This document shows, one piece after another, positions 53,975-63,564 of a stretch of DNA of 64,000 nucleotides. Under the pieces are notes generated by a model, which did not search any database, had not been told where the DNA came from, and saw only the letters and a program-made list of their open reading frames with translations. Origin of the DNA: Nostoc edaphicum CCNP1411 (lineage in GTDB: Bacteria > Cyanobacteriota > Cyanobacteriia > Cyanobacteriales > Nostocaceae). Position numbers and translations under genes: made by a program. Every line of letters starts with the position of its first letter. Position 1 is the first letter of the stretch. The stretch lies in contig NZ_CP054698.1 in the NCBI RefSeq assembly GCF_014023275.1, positions 7,525,001-7,589,000 of the forward strand. Direction: 5' to 3'.

Positions 53975-54342
53975 CATTCCTCATCTAAGGGTAAACCCGC
54001 TTTAATTTTCCCCCTAGCAAAATAGCGTCCAAACTGGAGTTCGTAGACTTCATCTTCGTCTTGTGTCTCCACTTCCAAGTCAGAACGGGGATAACTCACA
54101 CACAACAAGGCATAACCTTGCCGACGTAAATCTGGCGACAATCCGATCGCCTCTGGTTGATAAATTTCTCCTGACAAAACTCTTACAGCACAAGCGGTGC
54201 AAGCCCCGTTGCGGCAGGAAAACGGGAGTTCCACTCCTTGTTTTTCGCCAGTGTGCAGGATGTAGCGGTCTTCAGGTACTTGTAAGGTGTATGTTTTGCC
54301 AGTGGCGCGATCGCGAACTCTAATTGTGTATGTACGGGACAT
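53974..54342 (-). CDS. plant-type [2Fe-2S] ferredoxin with C-terminal extension
   Basis: A 122-residue ferredoxin. Cys43, Cys48, Cys51 and Cys81 give the CX4CX2CX29C spacing (SCRNGACTACAV, LLCVSYP). The C-terminal extension (YELQFGRYFARGKIKAG) is longer than in photosynthetic PetF, as in FdC-type ferredoxins. It is distinct from the heterocyst FdxH as far as can be judged. The partner is unknown. Confidence 0.9.
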   Translation of the reverse strand: MSRTYTIRVRDRATGKTYTLQVPEDRYILHTGEKQGVELPFSCRNGACTACAVRVLSGEIYQPEAIGLSPDLRRQGYALLCVSYPRSDLEVETQDEDEVYELQFGRYFARGKIKAGLPLDEE

Positions 54343-54448
54343 CTGGATTTGCGTTGTGGGATTAGGACTTTCAGATTCAATCTAAAATATCTTTCTTTAT
54401 CTTTGCATTTTCTGGGATTCTATAGTATGATCGTAACTTGTGGCACCT

Positions 54449-54533
54449 GGAGAGGTGGCCGAGTGGTTTAAGGCGCAGACCTGGAAAGTCTGTTTAGGGA
54501 AACTTAACGGGGGTTCGAATCCCCCCCTCTCCG
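54449..54533 (+). tRNA. tRNA-Ser (anticodon GGA)
   Basis: An 85-nt type II tRNA. Acceptor GGAGAGG pairs with CCTCTCC plus discriminator G. D-arm around gccgagtggtttaaggc, anticodon stem cagac/gtctg with loop tGGAa reading UCC/UCU, long variable arm gtttagggaaacttaac, and T-arm gggggttcgaatccccc. The CCA end is not encoded. Confidence 0.95.
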
Positions 54534-54627
54534 TTTTCAAACCTAGTCTCAATATATAGTTTGAACCAGATTTCTACAAATAGTAAGGTTCAGAAAAAAG
54601 CGCAATATTGCCAAAGATATTCATGAA

Positions 54628-55496
54628 CTACACACAGTTGGCTTCGCCTGAACTGTGGGTTTCTACATCCCTCAGTTCGTTTTTAGCGAAGACTTCCACA
54701 GATTTTTGACGCTTCAACGCCCCTAGTTGCTTCATACTTCCAGCAAGATTCCGCGCCTTGGTGGATGAAGTAGAGCTAGATGGCTCTGCGTCTGCGAGGC
54801 TAGTTCCTAACCCCGGTAGAGTGCCTTTCGCCCAATAAAGCATTACTTCGGCAGCAGCGATATCTCTATCCTGACGATAGCTACAAACACAGCACTCATG
54901 TACTCGAATATTGAGTGTTTTCTTGTGTTGGTGTCCACATTTGGGGCAGGTTTGAGAATAGGCAAAATTTCTGGCTTGAGAACTTGATCTAAAATTTCAA
55001 CTGTAATAGATGCGTACCATTTCCCATTGCGATAAACAATAGTGCAAGTAGTTGGTTTACCCCAATACTTAGCCTGACCACGCATCTGAATACGTCCAAT
55101 CTTAGACAAAATCAGATAACCATTCTCGCCACTTGACTCAACAGAGTACCCACTTTTAGCCGGATAACTCCACCCTGAGTAATGGCGAATTGATTTGAAC
55201 TTTGGACGTTTACCTAGCCCTATGAACCAGCGCTCAAAAGCAAAGTCAACACGCTTAAGAGTTGCTTGCAATGCCTGAGAATTAATTTCTTTGTACTCAA
55301 TCCAAACGTCTTTGAACGCTGGTAAGCAATTTTGCTGCTCAAAATAATCAACCTTGTGGTTGAATTTTTGATATTGCGTGAATCTGTTATTGACTGCGGC
55401 GTTGTAGAGGTCTTTGTGCAACTTTCGGTGATATCTCAAAGACTGCTCTATCTGCTCATTTGGGTATAACCGAAAAGTCATTCGCCTCGTAGCCAC
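54628..55496 (-). pseudogene. tnpB: degenerate IS200/IS605-family tnpB lacking the RuvC core
   Basis: The 5' part (54969-55496) reads as a TnpB N-terminus: FRLYPNEQIEQSLRYHRKLH, RPKFKSIRHYSGWSYP, YRNGKWYASITVEI. The region that should then hold the first two RuvC motifs (IDLG block and the catalytic Glu) is missing. The reading frame shifts and the zinc-finger region follows at once (TCPKCGHQHKK, HECCVCSYRQDRDIAAAEVM), with the terminal RuvC Asp. A hairpin (acacagtt/aactgtg, 54633-54657) near the right end and cgtctttcaagacg (55552-55565) near the left resemble IS605-type subterminal structures. No tnpA is present, so the copy cannot move or cut on its own. Confidence 0.85.
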
Positions 55497-55818
55497 TAAA
55501 TTATTTACCTCCTTTTTAGTTTGTTATATGATATTACAGTTGACCAAGCCCCGTCTTTCAAGACGATAGCAAAGGCCCGTGGTTTCAAGCCGCGACCAAT
55601 GCCGTCTTCCCTACTCCCTACTCCCTACCCCCACCTTATGAGTACATTGAAGGTGGGTAGTTCCGCGACACGTTAAAACAAGCTACGCACAACTTTCCAT
55701 AGTTAAACTGTTCATAGATGAACTTATCATGCAAGTTTGTGATTTTTTTTGCTTTGGCGTAATGCACTCTCCCAAAACTACTACTAAAAATAGAAGTTAG
55801 AATACACTTGCATCAAGC
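55497..55818. other. intergenic region, left end of the tnpB element
   Basis: Contains the cgtctttcaagacg hairpin and a (ccctact)n short heptamer run at about 55610-55630. No gene was seen. Confidence 0.5.
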
Positions 55819-56148
55819 TTAGGTGGATCTTTGCTGCTTGTGCTGGCGTAATTCCTCTACTATATAGTCTTCCAGTTCTTGTCTTTCCCTTTTACTGGCA
55901 TTTCGTTGATAAGTTCTTCCTGTTTCTTGGATAAACTTGCGTTTCTCGCTTGGAGAAGATTTGAGTTTACCTCCAGTTCCTTGGAGCTTTTGTTGTAATT
56001 CTTCCCAAGTCTTTTCACCCACACTTTCACCTAGTTTGACCAGTACCTTTGGTAGTAATATTCTGGCCTCTCTTTCAAAATCGTCTTCTGTTTCCAGGGA
56101 AGCTAAATCTATATTGCTGAAGTCGATATCGATTTGAAACTTACTCAT
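55819..56148 (-). CDS. hypothetical charged protein
   Basis: A 109-residue, mostly helical, highly charged protein (IDIDFSNIDLASLETEDDFE; C-terminal RQELEDYIVEELRQHKQQ). No domain is recognised. An acidic N-terminus followed by a basic middle could indicate a small regulator or an antitoxin-like partner, but no partner gene is next to it. Length and composition suggest a real gene. Confidence 0.5.
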   Translation of the reverse strand: MSKFQIDIDFSNIDLASLETEDDFEREARILLPKVLVKLGESVGEKTWEELQQKLQGTGGKLKSSPSEKRKFIQETGRTYQRNASKRERQELEDYIVEELRQHKQQRST

Positions 56149-56358
56149 AGAATTGTGTTTGTTCTTTTAACGATTATTACCACAATCAGGAGAAGATAGG
56201 TTTTACTTTTCTGTAAATCCTAGATAGGATACGAAGATAGCATGATTGAGCAGCTAGTAGATGGCAGGTTGTATTGAATTTGTTAACTTAACACTGACAA
56301 GTATCGCCAATGCTTTGTGTGTGGGCATTTTCTTGCTTGAACCCATGAAATAAACAAT

Positions 56359-56724
56359 ATGGAAGCTTTCGTCACGAATTTGACGACTGTACTTGCGACA
56401 GCAGTTGATATCTTCACTGGCATTATCATTGGTATCGCTGTTTTGGAAGCCGTAATCAAAATCCTAGTTTTTTTATTTAGCCGCCGTAAAAAGCTGAACG
56501 ATGCTAAAGAGGAAATTCGCTTAGGGTTAGGTATGTGGCTGGCTCTTTCCCTTGAGTTTTCACTGGCTGCTGACATTTTACGTAGTACGATCGCTCCAAC
56601 TTGGGATGAGATTGGTAAACTTGCTGCCATCATTGCACTACGAACTATTCTGAATTTCTTTTTGGCAAAAGAAATTGAGCAAGCAAAGACTAAAAAGAAC
56701 AATATCAAGGATGAATCTTTTTAA
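56359..56724 (+). CDS. DUF1622 membrane protein
   Basis: A 121-residue protein with hydrophobic segments at about 15-42, 60-78 and 88-104. The DUF1622 signature is clear: RLGLGMWLALSLEFSLAADI, then IAPTWDEIGKLAAIIALRT and LNFFLAKEIEQ. Function of the family is unknown. It overlaps the next gene by 14 bp, so the two are very likely translated together. Confidence 0.8.
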   Translation: MEAFVTNLTTVLATAVDIFTGIIIGIAVLEAVIKILVFLFSRRKKLNDAKEEIRLGLGMWLALSLEFSLAADILRSTIAPTWDEIGKLAAIIALRTILNFFLAKEIEQAKTKKNNIKDESF

Positions 56725-57025
56725 TTTCTCTGTATGGGCAGCAATCATCCAGTTGTTAGGTTCTTTAGCGATCGCTGGTTATGTCATCGCTGCAATCTTT
56801 TCTCTAGTTATCAGGTGTAATGTTTACCAGGCAAGGCTTATAGTCGCAGAGGGAGTGCTCACAAGTTTGAGCTTTATGGTTGCAGCAACTTTGTTAAAGA
56901 CCATTAACCTGCAAACTTGGAGACAAATTCTGGTCTTTAGCGTTATCCTATCACTCCGCATCTTTCTTAAGAAGTTATTTACTTGGGAGAAAATGCAAAT
57001 TTTGACAATTAAATCTCACGTTTAA
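56711..57025 (+). CDS. divergent DUF1622-like membrane protein
   Basis: A 104-residue membrane protein. ATG 56711 is chosen because it follows AAGG and overlaps the upstream gene. Its pattern VLTSLSFMVAATLLKTINLQ, TWRQILVFSVILSLRIFL, KKLFTWEK aligns with the DUF1622 core of its neighbour, but the conserved LEF acidic residue is lost. It probably arose by duplication and may form a heteromer with the first protein. Confidence 0.6.
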   Translation: MNLFNFSVWAAIIQLLGSLAIAGYVIAAIFSLVIRCNVYQARLIVAEGVLTSLSFMVAATLLKTINLQTWRQILVFSVILSLRIFLKKLFTWEKMQILTIKSHV

Positions 57026-57062
57026 TGAGTTAAATAAGTTTTTACAAATGATTTAAGACTGC

Positions 57063-57189
57063 TATAGGACTCATATTTGATTTTTGAAAAAAACTCAGTA
57101 CACCTTTATTCCTTCTTCCCAGTCCCCAGTCCCCAATCCCCAGTTCCTTACCTCTACGAGTGATTCAGAAATCAAATCGGATTACTATA
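57063..57189. mobile_element. 127-bp MITE-like element with TATAGGA ends (copy 2)
   Basis: Inverted copy of the element at 34855-34975. Its centre holds a (CCCAGTC)n-type heptamer run (about 57118-57150), so a short tandem repeat has grown inside the element. Confidence 0.7.
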
Positions 57190-57297
57190 TATCAGAATAA
57201 TTTTACATATAGTTAATGCTTGCATAACCAGGTTAGTAATATTAAAAATGCTATCTTAAAGGCAAAGGTCATTTGCTCAAATTTTGAGGAAAACGCT

Positions 57298-58380
57298 ATG
57301 ACTACAACGCTCATAGAGGCTAATTCTATCGAGTCATTGCTAGGTAAAGAGGCAGAAGACCTGCTTACCTACAAAGCAAAAGTTTCTCGTGATTTACTAC
57401 ATTTGCCAGGGCCAGATTTTGTAGATCGAATCTGGCTCAACAGCGATCGCAACCCTCAAGTATTGCGTAATCTCCAGCTACTTTATTCTACTGGTCGTCT
57501 GGCAAACACAGGTTATTTGTCTATTTTACCAGTAGACCAAGGGATTGAACACTCAGCAGGTGCGTCTTTTGCACCCAATCCGATTTACTTTGACCCAGAA
57601 AATATTGTCAAGCTAGCGATCGCTTCAGGTTGCAATGCTGTTGCTACTACTTTAGGGACATTAGGCATAGTTTCGCGCAAATATGCCCACAAAATTCCCT
57701 TTATTGTCAAAATCAATCACAACGAATTGCTGACTTTCCCCAATCAATTTGACCAAGTATTGTTTGCTGATGTGGAACAAGCTTGGAATTTGGGGGCAGC
57801 CGCCGTAGGTGCGACAATTTACTTTGGTTCCGAGAATTCTACCAGACAAATCAAAGAAATCAGCCAAGCTTTTAAACGCGCCCATGAACTAGGGATGGTT
57901 ACTATTCTCTGGTGCTATCTGCGGAATAACGCCTTTAAACAAGATAAAGATTACCACCTTGCAGCCGACCTCACCGGGCAGGCGAATCATTTGGGTGTAA
58001 CCATTGAAGCCGACATCATCAAACAAAAATTACCCGAAACTAACAATGGTTACGGTGCAGTTGCCAAAGCCAGTGGTAAGAGTTACGGCAAAACCGATGA
58101 GCGGGTTTACACAGAATTAACAACTGATCACCCAATTGATTTAACTCGTTACCAAGTGCTGAATTGCTACTCTGGGCGTGTGGGGCTGATTAATTCTGGT
58201 GGCGCAACTGGGAAAAATGACTTCGCCGAAGCCGTTCGCACTGCTGTAATTAACAAACGGGCTGGTGGTTCAGGATTAATTTCTGGGCGGAAGACCTTTC
58301 AGCGTCCCTTTGAAGAAGGCGTGAAGCTATTTCACACCATTCAAGATGTTTATTTGTCGCCGGATGTGACGATAGCTTAG
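57298..58380 (+). CDS. fbaB: class I fructose-bisphosphate aldolase, DhnA/FbaB type
   Basis: A 360-residue aldolase interconverting fructose-1,6-bisphosphate with dihydroxyacetone phosphate and glyceraldehyde-3-phosphate. It matches E. coli FbaB over its whole length: [122 protein letters not shown] 57298 is chosen for its SD GAGGA; the frame extends upstream without similarity. Confidence 0.93.
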   Translation: MTTTLIEANSIESLLGKEAEDLLTYKAKVSRDLLHLPGPDFVDRIWLNSDRNPQVLRNLQLLYSTGRLANTGYLSILPVDQGIEHSAGASFAPNPIYFDPENIVKLAIASGCNAVATTLGTLGIVSRKYAHKIPFIVKINHNELLTFPNQFDQVLFADVEQAWNLGAAAVGATIYFGSENSTRQIKEISQAFKRAHELGMVTILWCYLRNNAFKQDKDYHLAADLTGQANHLGVTIEADIIKQKLPETNNGYGAVAKASGKSYGKTDERVYTELTTDHPIDLTRYQVLNCYSGRVGLINSGGATGKNDFAEAVRTAVINKRAGGSGLISGRKTFQRPFEEGVKLFHTIQDVYLSPDVTIA

Positions 58381-58440
58381 GGAATGGGGAAGGGAATAGG
58401 TTACAGGTTACAGGTTACAGGGTACAGGTTATTCACTGTC
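58381..58440. repeat. heptanucleotide tandem repeat (GGTTACA)n
   Basis: About four copies of ggttaca with variants immediately follow the aldolase stop codon, then a complementary cacctatcacctgtcaccta stretch at 58439-58458 gives fold-back potential. Confidence 0.8.
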
Positions 58441-58458
58441 ACCTATCACCTGTCACCT

Positions 58459-58803
58459 AATCCCCCATTGTTATCTAACGTTTCTCAATAAGAAATCTGG
58501 CTGACCACAACTTTTTTGCGATCGCTTCAAAATTTCGGCGCTACAAATACCAGGTTCGCCGTTTTTGGAATAACAAAAGAAGACTTCTTGCAAAAATCTT
58601 CCCGAACCAGAACAAAGATGCAATAAATCGCCGTCAAGACAAAAGACTGATTATTGTAGAGACGGCGATTCATCGCGTCTCTTGCCTTAACCGAAGCGTA
58701 TTGCCTCATCTCCCCAATCCCCAACGAATTCAGAAAAAGCAAATCTTGGCATGGATTCTGGGATATCCTTAGATAAGTGAAGATTTGCCAAAAAAAAGTA
58801 AGA
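58459..58803. other. intergenic region with GTAGAGACGGCGATT palindromes
   Basis: Two related segments (gatgcaataaatcgccgtc and gtagagacggcgattcatcg) at about 58617-58683 form an inverted pair; the same repeat family is at 2942-2968 and 38316-38346. No gene was seen. Confidence 0.55.
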
Positions 58804-59970
58804 ATGAAGCTGGCAGCAAGAGTAAGTCAGGTAACACCTTCATTAACCTTAGCGATCGCAGCCAAGGCTAAGGCATTGAAGGCAGAGGGAATAGATGTTT
58901 GTAGTTTTAGCGCTGGAGAACCAGATTTTGATACCCCAGCGCATATTAAAGCCGCAGCAGTCAAAGCTTTGGATGAAGGCAAAACCAAGTATGGTGCCGC
59001 CGCCGGAGAACCAAAGTTAAGGGAAGCGATCGCCCGTAAGCTTAAAATTGATAACGGTCTTGATTACAAATCAGAGAATGTCATCGTCACCAATGGCGGT
59101 AAGCATTCTCTGTACAACTTAATGGTGGCGCTAATCGATCCAGGTGATGAGGTAATTATCCCTGCACCCTACTGGCTAAGTTATCCCGAAATGGTGACTT
59201 TGGTCGGTGGAGTTTCGGTAATTGTGCCCACAGATGCCACGACGGGTTATAAAATTACTCCCGAACAACTCCGTAAAGCAATCACGCCCAGGACAAAGCT
59301 ATTTATCCTCAACTCCCCATCTAATCCCACAGGGATGGTTTACACGCCAGATGAAATCAAAGCCCTGGCGCAGGTAATAGTTGATGCAGATATCCTAGTC
59401 GTCTCTGATGAGATTTACGAAAAGATTCTCTACGACGGTGCAGAACATATCAGCATCGGTTCTCTTGGGAAGGAAATTTTTGACCGCACTTTGATCAGTA
59501 ATGGGTTTGCCAAAGCTTATTCTATGACTGGGTGGAGACTTGGTTATTTAGCAGGGCCCGTGGAAATCATTAAAGCAGCGAGTACCATCCAAGGACATAG
59601 TACATCTAACGTTTGTACCTTTGCCCAATATGGTGCGATCGCTGCTTTAGAAAGTCCCCAAGATTGTGTCGAAGAAATGCGCCAAGCCTTCGCTAAACGC
59701 CGACAGGTAATGCTAGACAGACTCAACGCCATTCCCGGATTGAGTACCGCAAAACCAGATGGCGCTTTTTATCTGTTTCCTGATATCAGCAAAACCGGTC
59801 TAAAATCCCTAGAATTTTGTGACGCTTTGCTGGGAGAACATCAAGTTGCTGTCATTCCCGGAATTGCTTTTGGCGCTGATAACAACATTCGCCTTTCCTA
59901 CGCCACAGATATGGCGACGATTGAAAAGGGAATGGATAGATTGGAAAAATTTGTCAAGTCGCGTATTTAG
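58804..59970 (+). CDS. aspC: aspartate aminotransferase (class Ib)
   Basis: A 388-residue PLP enzyme transferring the amino group of aspartate (and perhaps prephenate, as in related cyanobacterial enzymes). ATG 58804 ([10 protein letters not shown]) is preferred to the upstream ATG at 58777, which adds nine atypical residues. Motifs: [69 protein letters not shown] with Lys237 as Schiff base, and [10 protein letters not shown]. Confidence 0.92.
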   Translation: MKLAARVSQVTPSLTLAIAAKAKALKAEGIDVCSFSAGEPDFDTPAHIKAAAVKALDEGKTKYGAAAGEPKLREAIARKLKIDNGLDYKSENVIVTNGGKHSLYNLMVALIDPGDEVIIPAPYWLSYPEMVTLVGGVSVIVPTDATTGYKITPEQLRKAITPRTKLFILNSPSNPTGMVYTPDEIKALAQVIVDADILVVSDEIYEKILYDGAEHISIGSLGKEIFDRTLISNGFAKAYSMTGWRLGYLAGPVEIIKAASTIQGHSTSNVCTFAQYGAIAALESPQDCVEEMRQAFAKRRQVMLDRLNAIPGLSTAKPDGAFYLFPDISKTGLKSLEFCDALLGEHQVAVIPGIAFGADNNIRLSYATDMATIEKGMDRLEKFVKSRI

Positions 59971-60262
59971 TTAGTTGTTATTTGTGAGGATAATTTACCA
60001 ACTCTCCAACTTCTTAACTCCACCTTTTTTGACTCAAGAACAGGTGGAGTTAATTTTAAAATTTAATATTTCGTATTCCAAACTTGAAGTTTCAGAGGCT
60101 TTTAGTAAGAGGATGTTTCAAAAGTCCTCTTGTTGGGATCAAAAATTTTAGATATTCCTAAATCCCCAGGGCTATTTCATTTATAAATGTAGACGCAATA
60201 TGGTAAAGTTCATCGCCAAATCTACTTCCAGTATCTACTACCGTGTCTGAAATTGACTATCT
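59971..60262. other. intergenic region with dispersed repeat
   Basis: 60112-60174 matches 37643-37703 (gaggatgtttcaaaagtcct). No gene was seen. Confidence 0.55.
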
Positions 60263-60409
60263 TAACGTGAGTTCGACAAGTCTTATTTGACCTCTCCCCC
60301 AGCCCCTCTCCGACGCCCAGAGGGGAGCAAAAAGCGTAATTTTTCTTGCTCCTCCCTTTCCGTTTCCCAGAGGCAGGCTGGGAGGGAGAGGTTCATCGAA
60401 CTCACGTTA
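60263..60409. mobile_element. 147-bp inverted-repeat (MITE-like) element
   Basis: TAACGTGAGTTCGA at the left end is the exact reverse complement of TCGAACTCACGTTA at the right end. The interior is rich in ctctcccagcccctctcc and a related gggagggagagg, and is not coding. It ends just before the stop codon of the 90-residue gene. Confidence 0.7.
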
Positions 60410-60411
60410 TC

Positions 60412-60684
60412 TTATCCACCCTGATTGATGGGAAACATACCATCAATCAAGAGTGGGTAATACAAAACCACATCACTATAACTACTCCGCCCGATCTGGT
60501 GCTTACCTAAAGTAATATCTGGCTCTAATAAAACTGTGTAGCCAATGACCTCGAACCAAGTGAGCGCATATTGTGCGCCCAACCCAGGCATCGCAGATTG
60601 TGTGAAATCAAAACGGCGGCGAAGTTTTTTTGTAACACGACTCGCTTTGGCAGTTGTTTTTTTTAGCTGTGCTGGATTCATCAA
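60412..60684 (-). CDS. hypothetical 89/90-residue protein downstream of nifN
   Basis: A small protein with a very basic N-terminus (LKKTTAKASRVTKKLRRRFD) followed by a hydrophobic, aromatic part (ALTWFEVIGYTVLLEPDITL; SDVVLYYPLLIDG). Two adjacent Met codons at 60684 and 60681 are both possible starts. I do not recognise it. It is not NifX or NifW by length or motif. It is on the same strand as nifEN, 160 bp downstream. Confidence 0.45.
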   Translation of the reverse strand: MMNPAQLKKTTAKASRVTKKLRRRFDFTQSAMPGLGAQYALTWFEVIGYTVLLEPDITLGKHQIGRSSYSDVVLYYPLLIDGMFPINQGG

Positions 60685-60844
60685 CAGTAAAAGATTTTAT
60701 TTGAGTCAATGCAGGAGCTAGGCACGAATTTGCTGAAGATTGGTTGGTATATTCACCAATGAACGTATACGGCTTTTCAGTAACTATCAAAGCTGAAGTT
60801 GATCGTTGAGATTGTATCTAGTAAATAATTAGAGTTGGTTGTGT

Positions 60845-62155
60845 TTAATGCTTAACCTTTGTTTCCTGCTCTAAAAACAGGTTTCCAATATCAAATAAAA
60901 GTTGCATAGTACCTCGATAGCCAACCTTGGTAAACTGACCATGATCTAACTGGTCAAAAATGGGAATACCTTGACGGTAGAGAGGAATTTTTAAGCGTTG
61001 AGCGATCGCTACTCCATGAGAATTGGTAATTAGCAAATCAGACCCAACCGCCAGTTGCTCAAAGTCTTCCAAATCGCCGATAGTGACGCTCTTGATCGGA
61101 AGTTTTTCTAGCAGAGGAAAGCGTGTCGTTGTGACTGCTGAGTGAATCTCAACTCCTAGCGATCGCAAAAAAGAAACTGTTGACCAAAGTAAATCTGGTT
61201 CCAGCGCCAAAGAAACTCGCTTGCACCCAAAGTAAAAGTGATTCTCCAACATCACATGTTGCAACTGACGGCGTTGACGCCGATATTTATCCGGTACGCT
61301 GACACCACTGATATCCGCTAAAGCTTGCAGAAATTTATCTACTGCTGTTAATCCCGTCAGTTCACCAAATACCTCATAGGGTATATTGAATCTCTGCTCC
61401 AAAATTTGCGCCCCACCGCGCATACTATCACCTAGTGCCAAAGTAAATACAGAACTACCAATTGAGCGTAATTGTGCCAAAGTCGTGCCATTAGCTGTAA
61501 TGGCACTAGAAGAATCTTCTATATAACCATCTAATACACCAGAAAGGTCAGGTACAACAATAGGTACAAGTCCAAAAGAGGTAACAATCTCTTTGATTTC
61601 CTGGACATCCCCTGGTGTAAAGGCAGAACTCGCCAAAATAGTGATTTGTGTGGGGCAAGGGTCTTGCTTGGAGCCTTTTTGGGGAATTTCCCTGATTATA
61701 CTCTCAACTGCACCAGCAAAGCCATCCTGTAATGTACCTTTGAAATCCGGTGTAGAGACAAGCACAATTGGTAAATAATCCAGTTCTGGGCGACGGTGGC
61801 GAATCTCCTTGACAAAGCGCCCCATATCATCACCTCTGGTTTCCACAAGTCCAGTGCTACAAAGACCGATAATTTCTGGTTTGGATCTCTGCACCAAAGT
61901 CAAGATTGCTTGTTCAACTCTTTCCTCACCACCCAAAATGGTTGCAACTTCAGTCATCGCTGTACTGGAAAGGGGAATCGTCTGACGGAAATGTTGTACT
62001 AATACTTTCTTAGTCAAAGCAGTACAGCCTTGAGAACCGTGTAATAAAGGCATGATTCCCTTCAATCCCATAAAGGCTAAAACTGCACCCACAGTTTGGC
62101 TTTGCTTCAGGGGATTAACTGCAACTGATGTACTCGTAACACTAATAATCGCCAT
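60845..62155 (-). CDS. nifN: nitrogenase cofactor scaffold subunit NifN (or a VnfN-like paralogue)
   Basis: A 436-residue scaffold subunit on which the iron-molybdenum cofactor precursor matures, as NifE2N2. ATG 62155 is chosen: AGGAGG lies seven to twelve bases upstream and it overlaps the nifE stop as TGATG. Motifs: AVNPLKQSQTVGAVLAFMGL, LLHGSQGCTAL with the cluster-ligand Cys, STAMTEVATILGGEE, GLCSTGLVETRGDD and VSTPDFKGTLQDGFAGAVES. The length is normal for the family. nifX does not follow, unlike the usual cyanobacterial nif order. Confidence 0.9.
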   Translation of the reverse strand: MAIISVTSTSVAVNPLKQSQTVGAVLAFMGLKGIMPLLHGSQGCTALTKKVLVQHFRQTIPLSSTAMTEVATILGGEERVEQAILTLVQRSKPEIIGLCSTGLVETRGDDMGRFVKEIRHRRPELDYLPIVLVSTPDFKGTLQDGFAGAVESIIREIPQKGSKQDPCPTQITILASSAFTPGDVQEIKEIVTSFGLVPIVVPDLSGVLDGYIEDSSSAITANGTTLAQLRSIGSSVFTLALGDSMRGGAQILEQRFNIPYEVFGELTGLTAVDKFLQALADISGVSVPDKYRRQRRQLQHVMLENHFYFGCKRVSLALEPDLLWSTVSFLRSLGVEIHSAVTTTRFPLLEKLPIKSVTIGDLEDFEQLAVGSDLLITNSHGVAIAQRLKIPLYRQGIPIFDQLDHGQFTKVGYRGTMQLLFDIGNLFLEQETKVKH

Positions 62156-63564
62156 CAAATTTCCTCCTGTTGAGAATTTCCTGCTTCCTCTACTCCTACT
62201 TCCCACGGGGCTAGCTGGCATACTTGTTCCCACACAGGATTGTAAAAAGCAGCATACAATTCTCGTGCTACCTCTAAGATTCCTATATAGCCTGCATAGG
62301 GATGGTTGCGTTCTTGATTAATATCTAGAAATGCAATCCTAGCTGTGAGAGAAGCGTCTTGATGGCGTTTATCAGCAATTAACATATCAGCTTGATTTTC
62401 GTTAATTATCTGTAAAATTTCTTCAGAACTATTTTGCTCTAGAATTATGCCATCTTGACCCAGCAAACTTTTGAGTCTAATTTTATCCTCTTCAGTATTA
62501 TTCTTAGTACTAATAGCAATAACTTCTATCCCCAATTTCTTTGCTGCAAAGATAATCAACCAACTCTTGAAACTTCCAATAGAAAGGATCATACGCTTAC
62601 CTTGTAATCGGGTAATATACAGAGAGAGTTTTTCATCTATTGCAGCAGTTTCTTCTACAATTAGCTTTTCTGTACGTTCCTGCAAATCAGGATTATCCAA
62701 CTTTGCAGCAATATTTCTTAAACACTGATTGATTGATTCTATACCATAGATAGACTCTTCAATATAGGGAATGCCATATTTTTTCTCCATGCTTTTTGCC
62801 ATGTTAATTAGTGCTTTTGAGGAGAGCAGCACGTTAAGTTTAGCGCGATGGGCATAGCAAACTTCTTTATAGATAGCATCGCCTGTAATTTTTGCCAAAA
62901 CTCTAATACCTAATTTCTCCAATAACGGTAGAACATTCCATATTGCACCTGCGATATTATGTTCACCAATTAGGTTGATGTCATCAGGTGTACTAGTGTT
63001 TGGTTCAGCTGTTCCAATAACGTGTTCCAGCATTGCTTCACCAGCAACACGGTTGCCCAAATTTTGGTTCCCAATGAATCCAGGACAATGTACAGGTATA
63101 GTGGGTATTCCTGTTTTCTCAGTGGCATTTTTGCAAACTCCCTCAATGTCATCCCCAATCAGGGCGGTGATGCAAGTGGAGTAAACAAATACCGCTGCCG
63201 GTTTGTAGCGTCTTGCTAATTCTAAAATGCCTTTGTACAGCTTTTTGGCTCCACCAAAGATGATATCGTTCTCATCGATGTCGCTGCTAAAACGTATCTT
63301 ATACAGCATCGAACCAGATGAAAGACTGCTGTAACTTCCCCAAATACTGGCAGCACAGCCACTTGGCCCGTGAACTACATGAGCAGCATCAGTGATTGGT
63401 ACTAGGGTGATCATTGCACTATCAAAAGCGCAACTTCCTTGAGTAGTTCCGGGTTGGGGTAATTGTGTGGAGGACTTTTTTTTCTTTTGTTTCTGCTGCT
63501 GAGGAGCATCTTCAGAATTGAAGTCACTGAACGAATCGTTAATTTTTCCTGGGGTGGGATTCAT
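62155..63564 (-). CDS. nifE: nitrogenase cofactor scaffold subunit NifE, divergent
   Basis: A 469-residue partner of NifN. ATG 63564 aligns with the usual start (GKIN at residues 6-9); a TTG at 63579 would add five residues. Three cluster cysteines are kept: Cys45 (QGSCAFD), Cys70 (GPSGCAAS) and Cys131 (VYSTCIT). In the segment KLNVLLSSKALINMAKSMEK, the residue I align with cofactor-ligand Cys250 of Azotobacter NifE is Ser248 (codon 62821-62823), and later cofactor-pocket motifs are altered (ADKRHQD where GGRN is usual). A 60-residue Lys/Gln-rich N-terminal region precedes the fold. Upstream 63565-64000 is non-coding, so nifK is not adjacent. Confidence 0.88.
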   Translation of the reverse strand: MNPTPGKINDSFSDFNSEDAPQQQKQKKKKSSTQLPQPGTTQGSCAFDSAMITLVPITDAAHVVHGPSGCAASIWGSYSSLSSGSMLYKIRFSSDIDENDIIFGGAKKLYKGILELARRYKPAAVFVYSTCITALIGDDIEGVCKNATEKTGIPTIPVHCPGFIGNQNLGNRVAGEAMLEHVIGTAEPNTSTPDDINLIGEHNIAGAIWNVLPLLEKLGIRVLAKITGDAIYKEVCYAHRAKLNVLLSSKALINMAKSMEKKYGIPYIEESIYGIESINQCLRNIAAKLDNPDLQERTEKLIVEETAAIDEKLSLYITRLQGKRMILSIGSFKSWLIIFAAKKLGIEVIAISTKNNTEEDKIRLKSLLGQDGIILEQNSSEEILQIINENQADMLIADKRHQDASLTARIAFLDINQERNHPYAGYIGILEVARELYAAFYNPVWEQVCQLAPWEVGVEEAGNSQQEEI

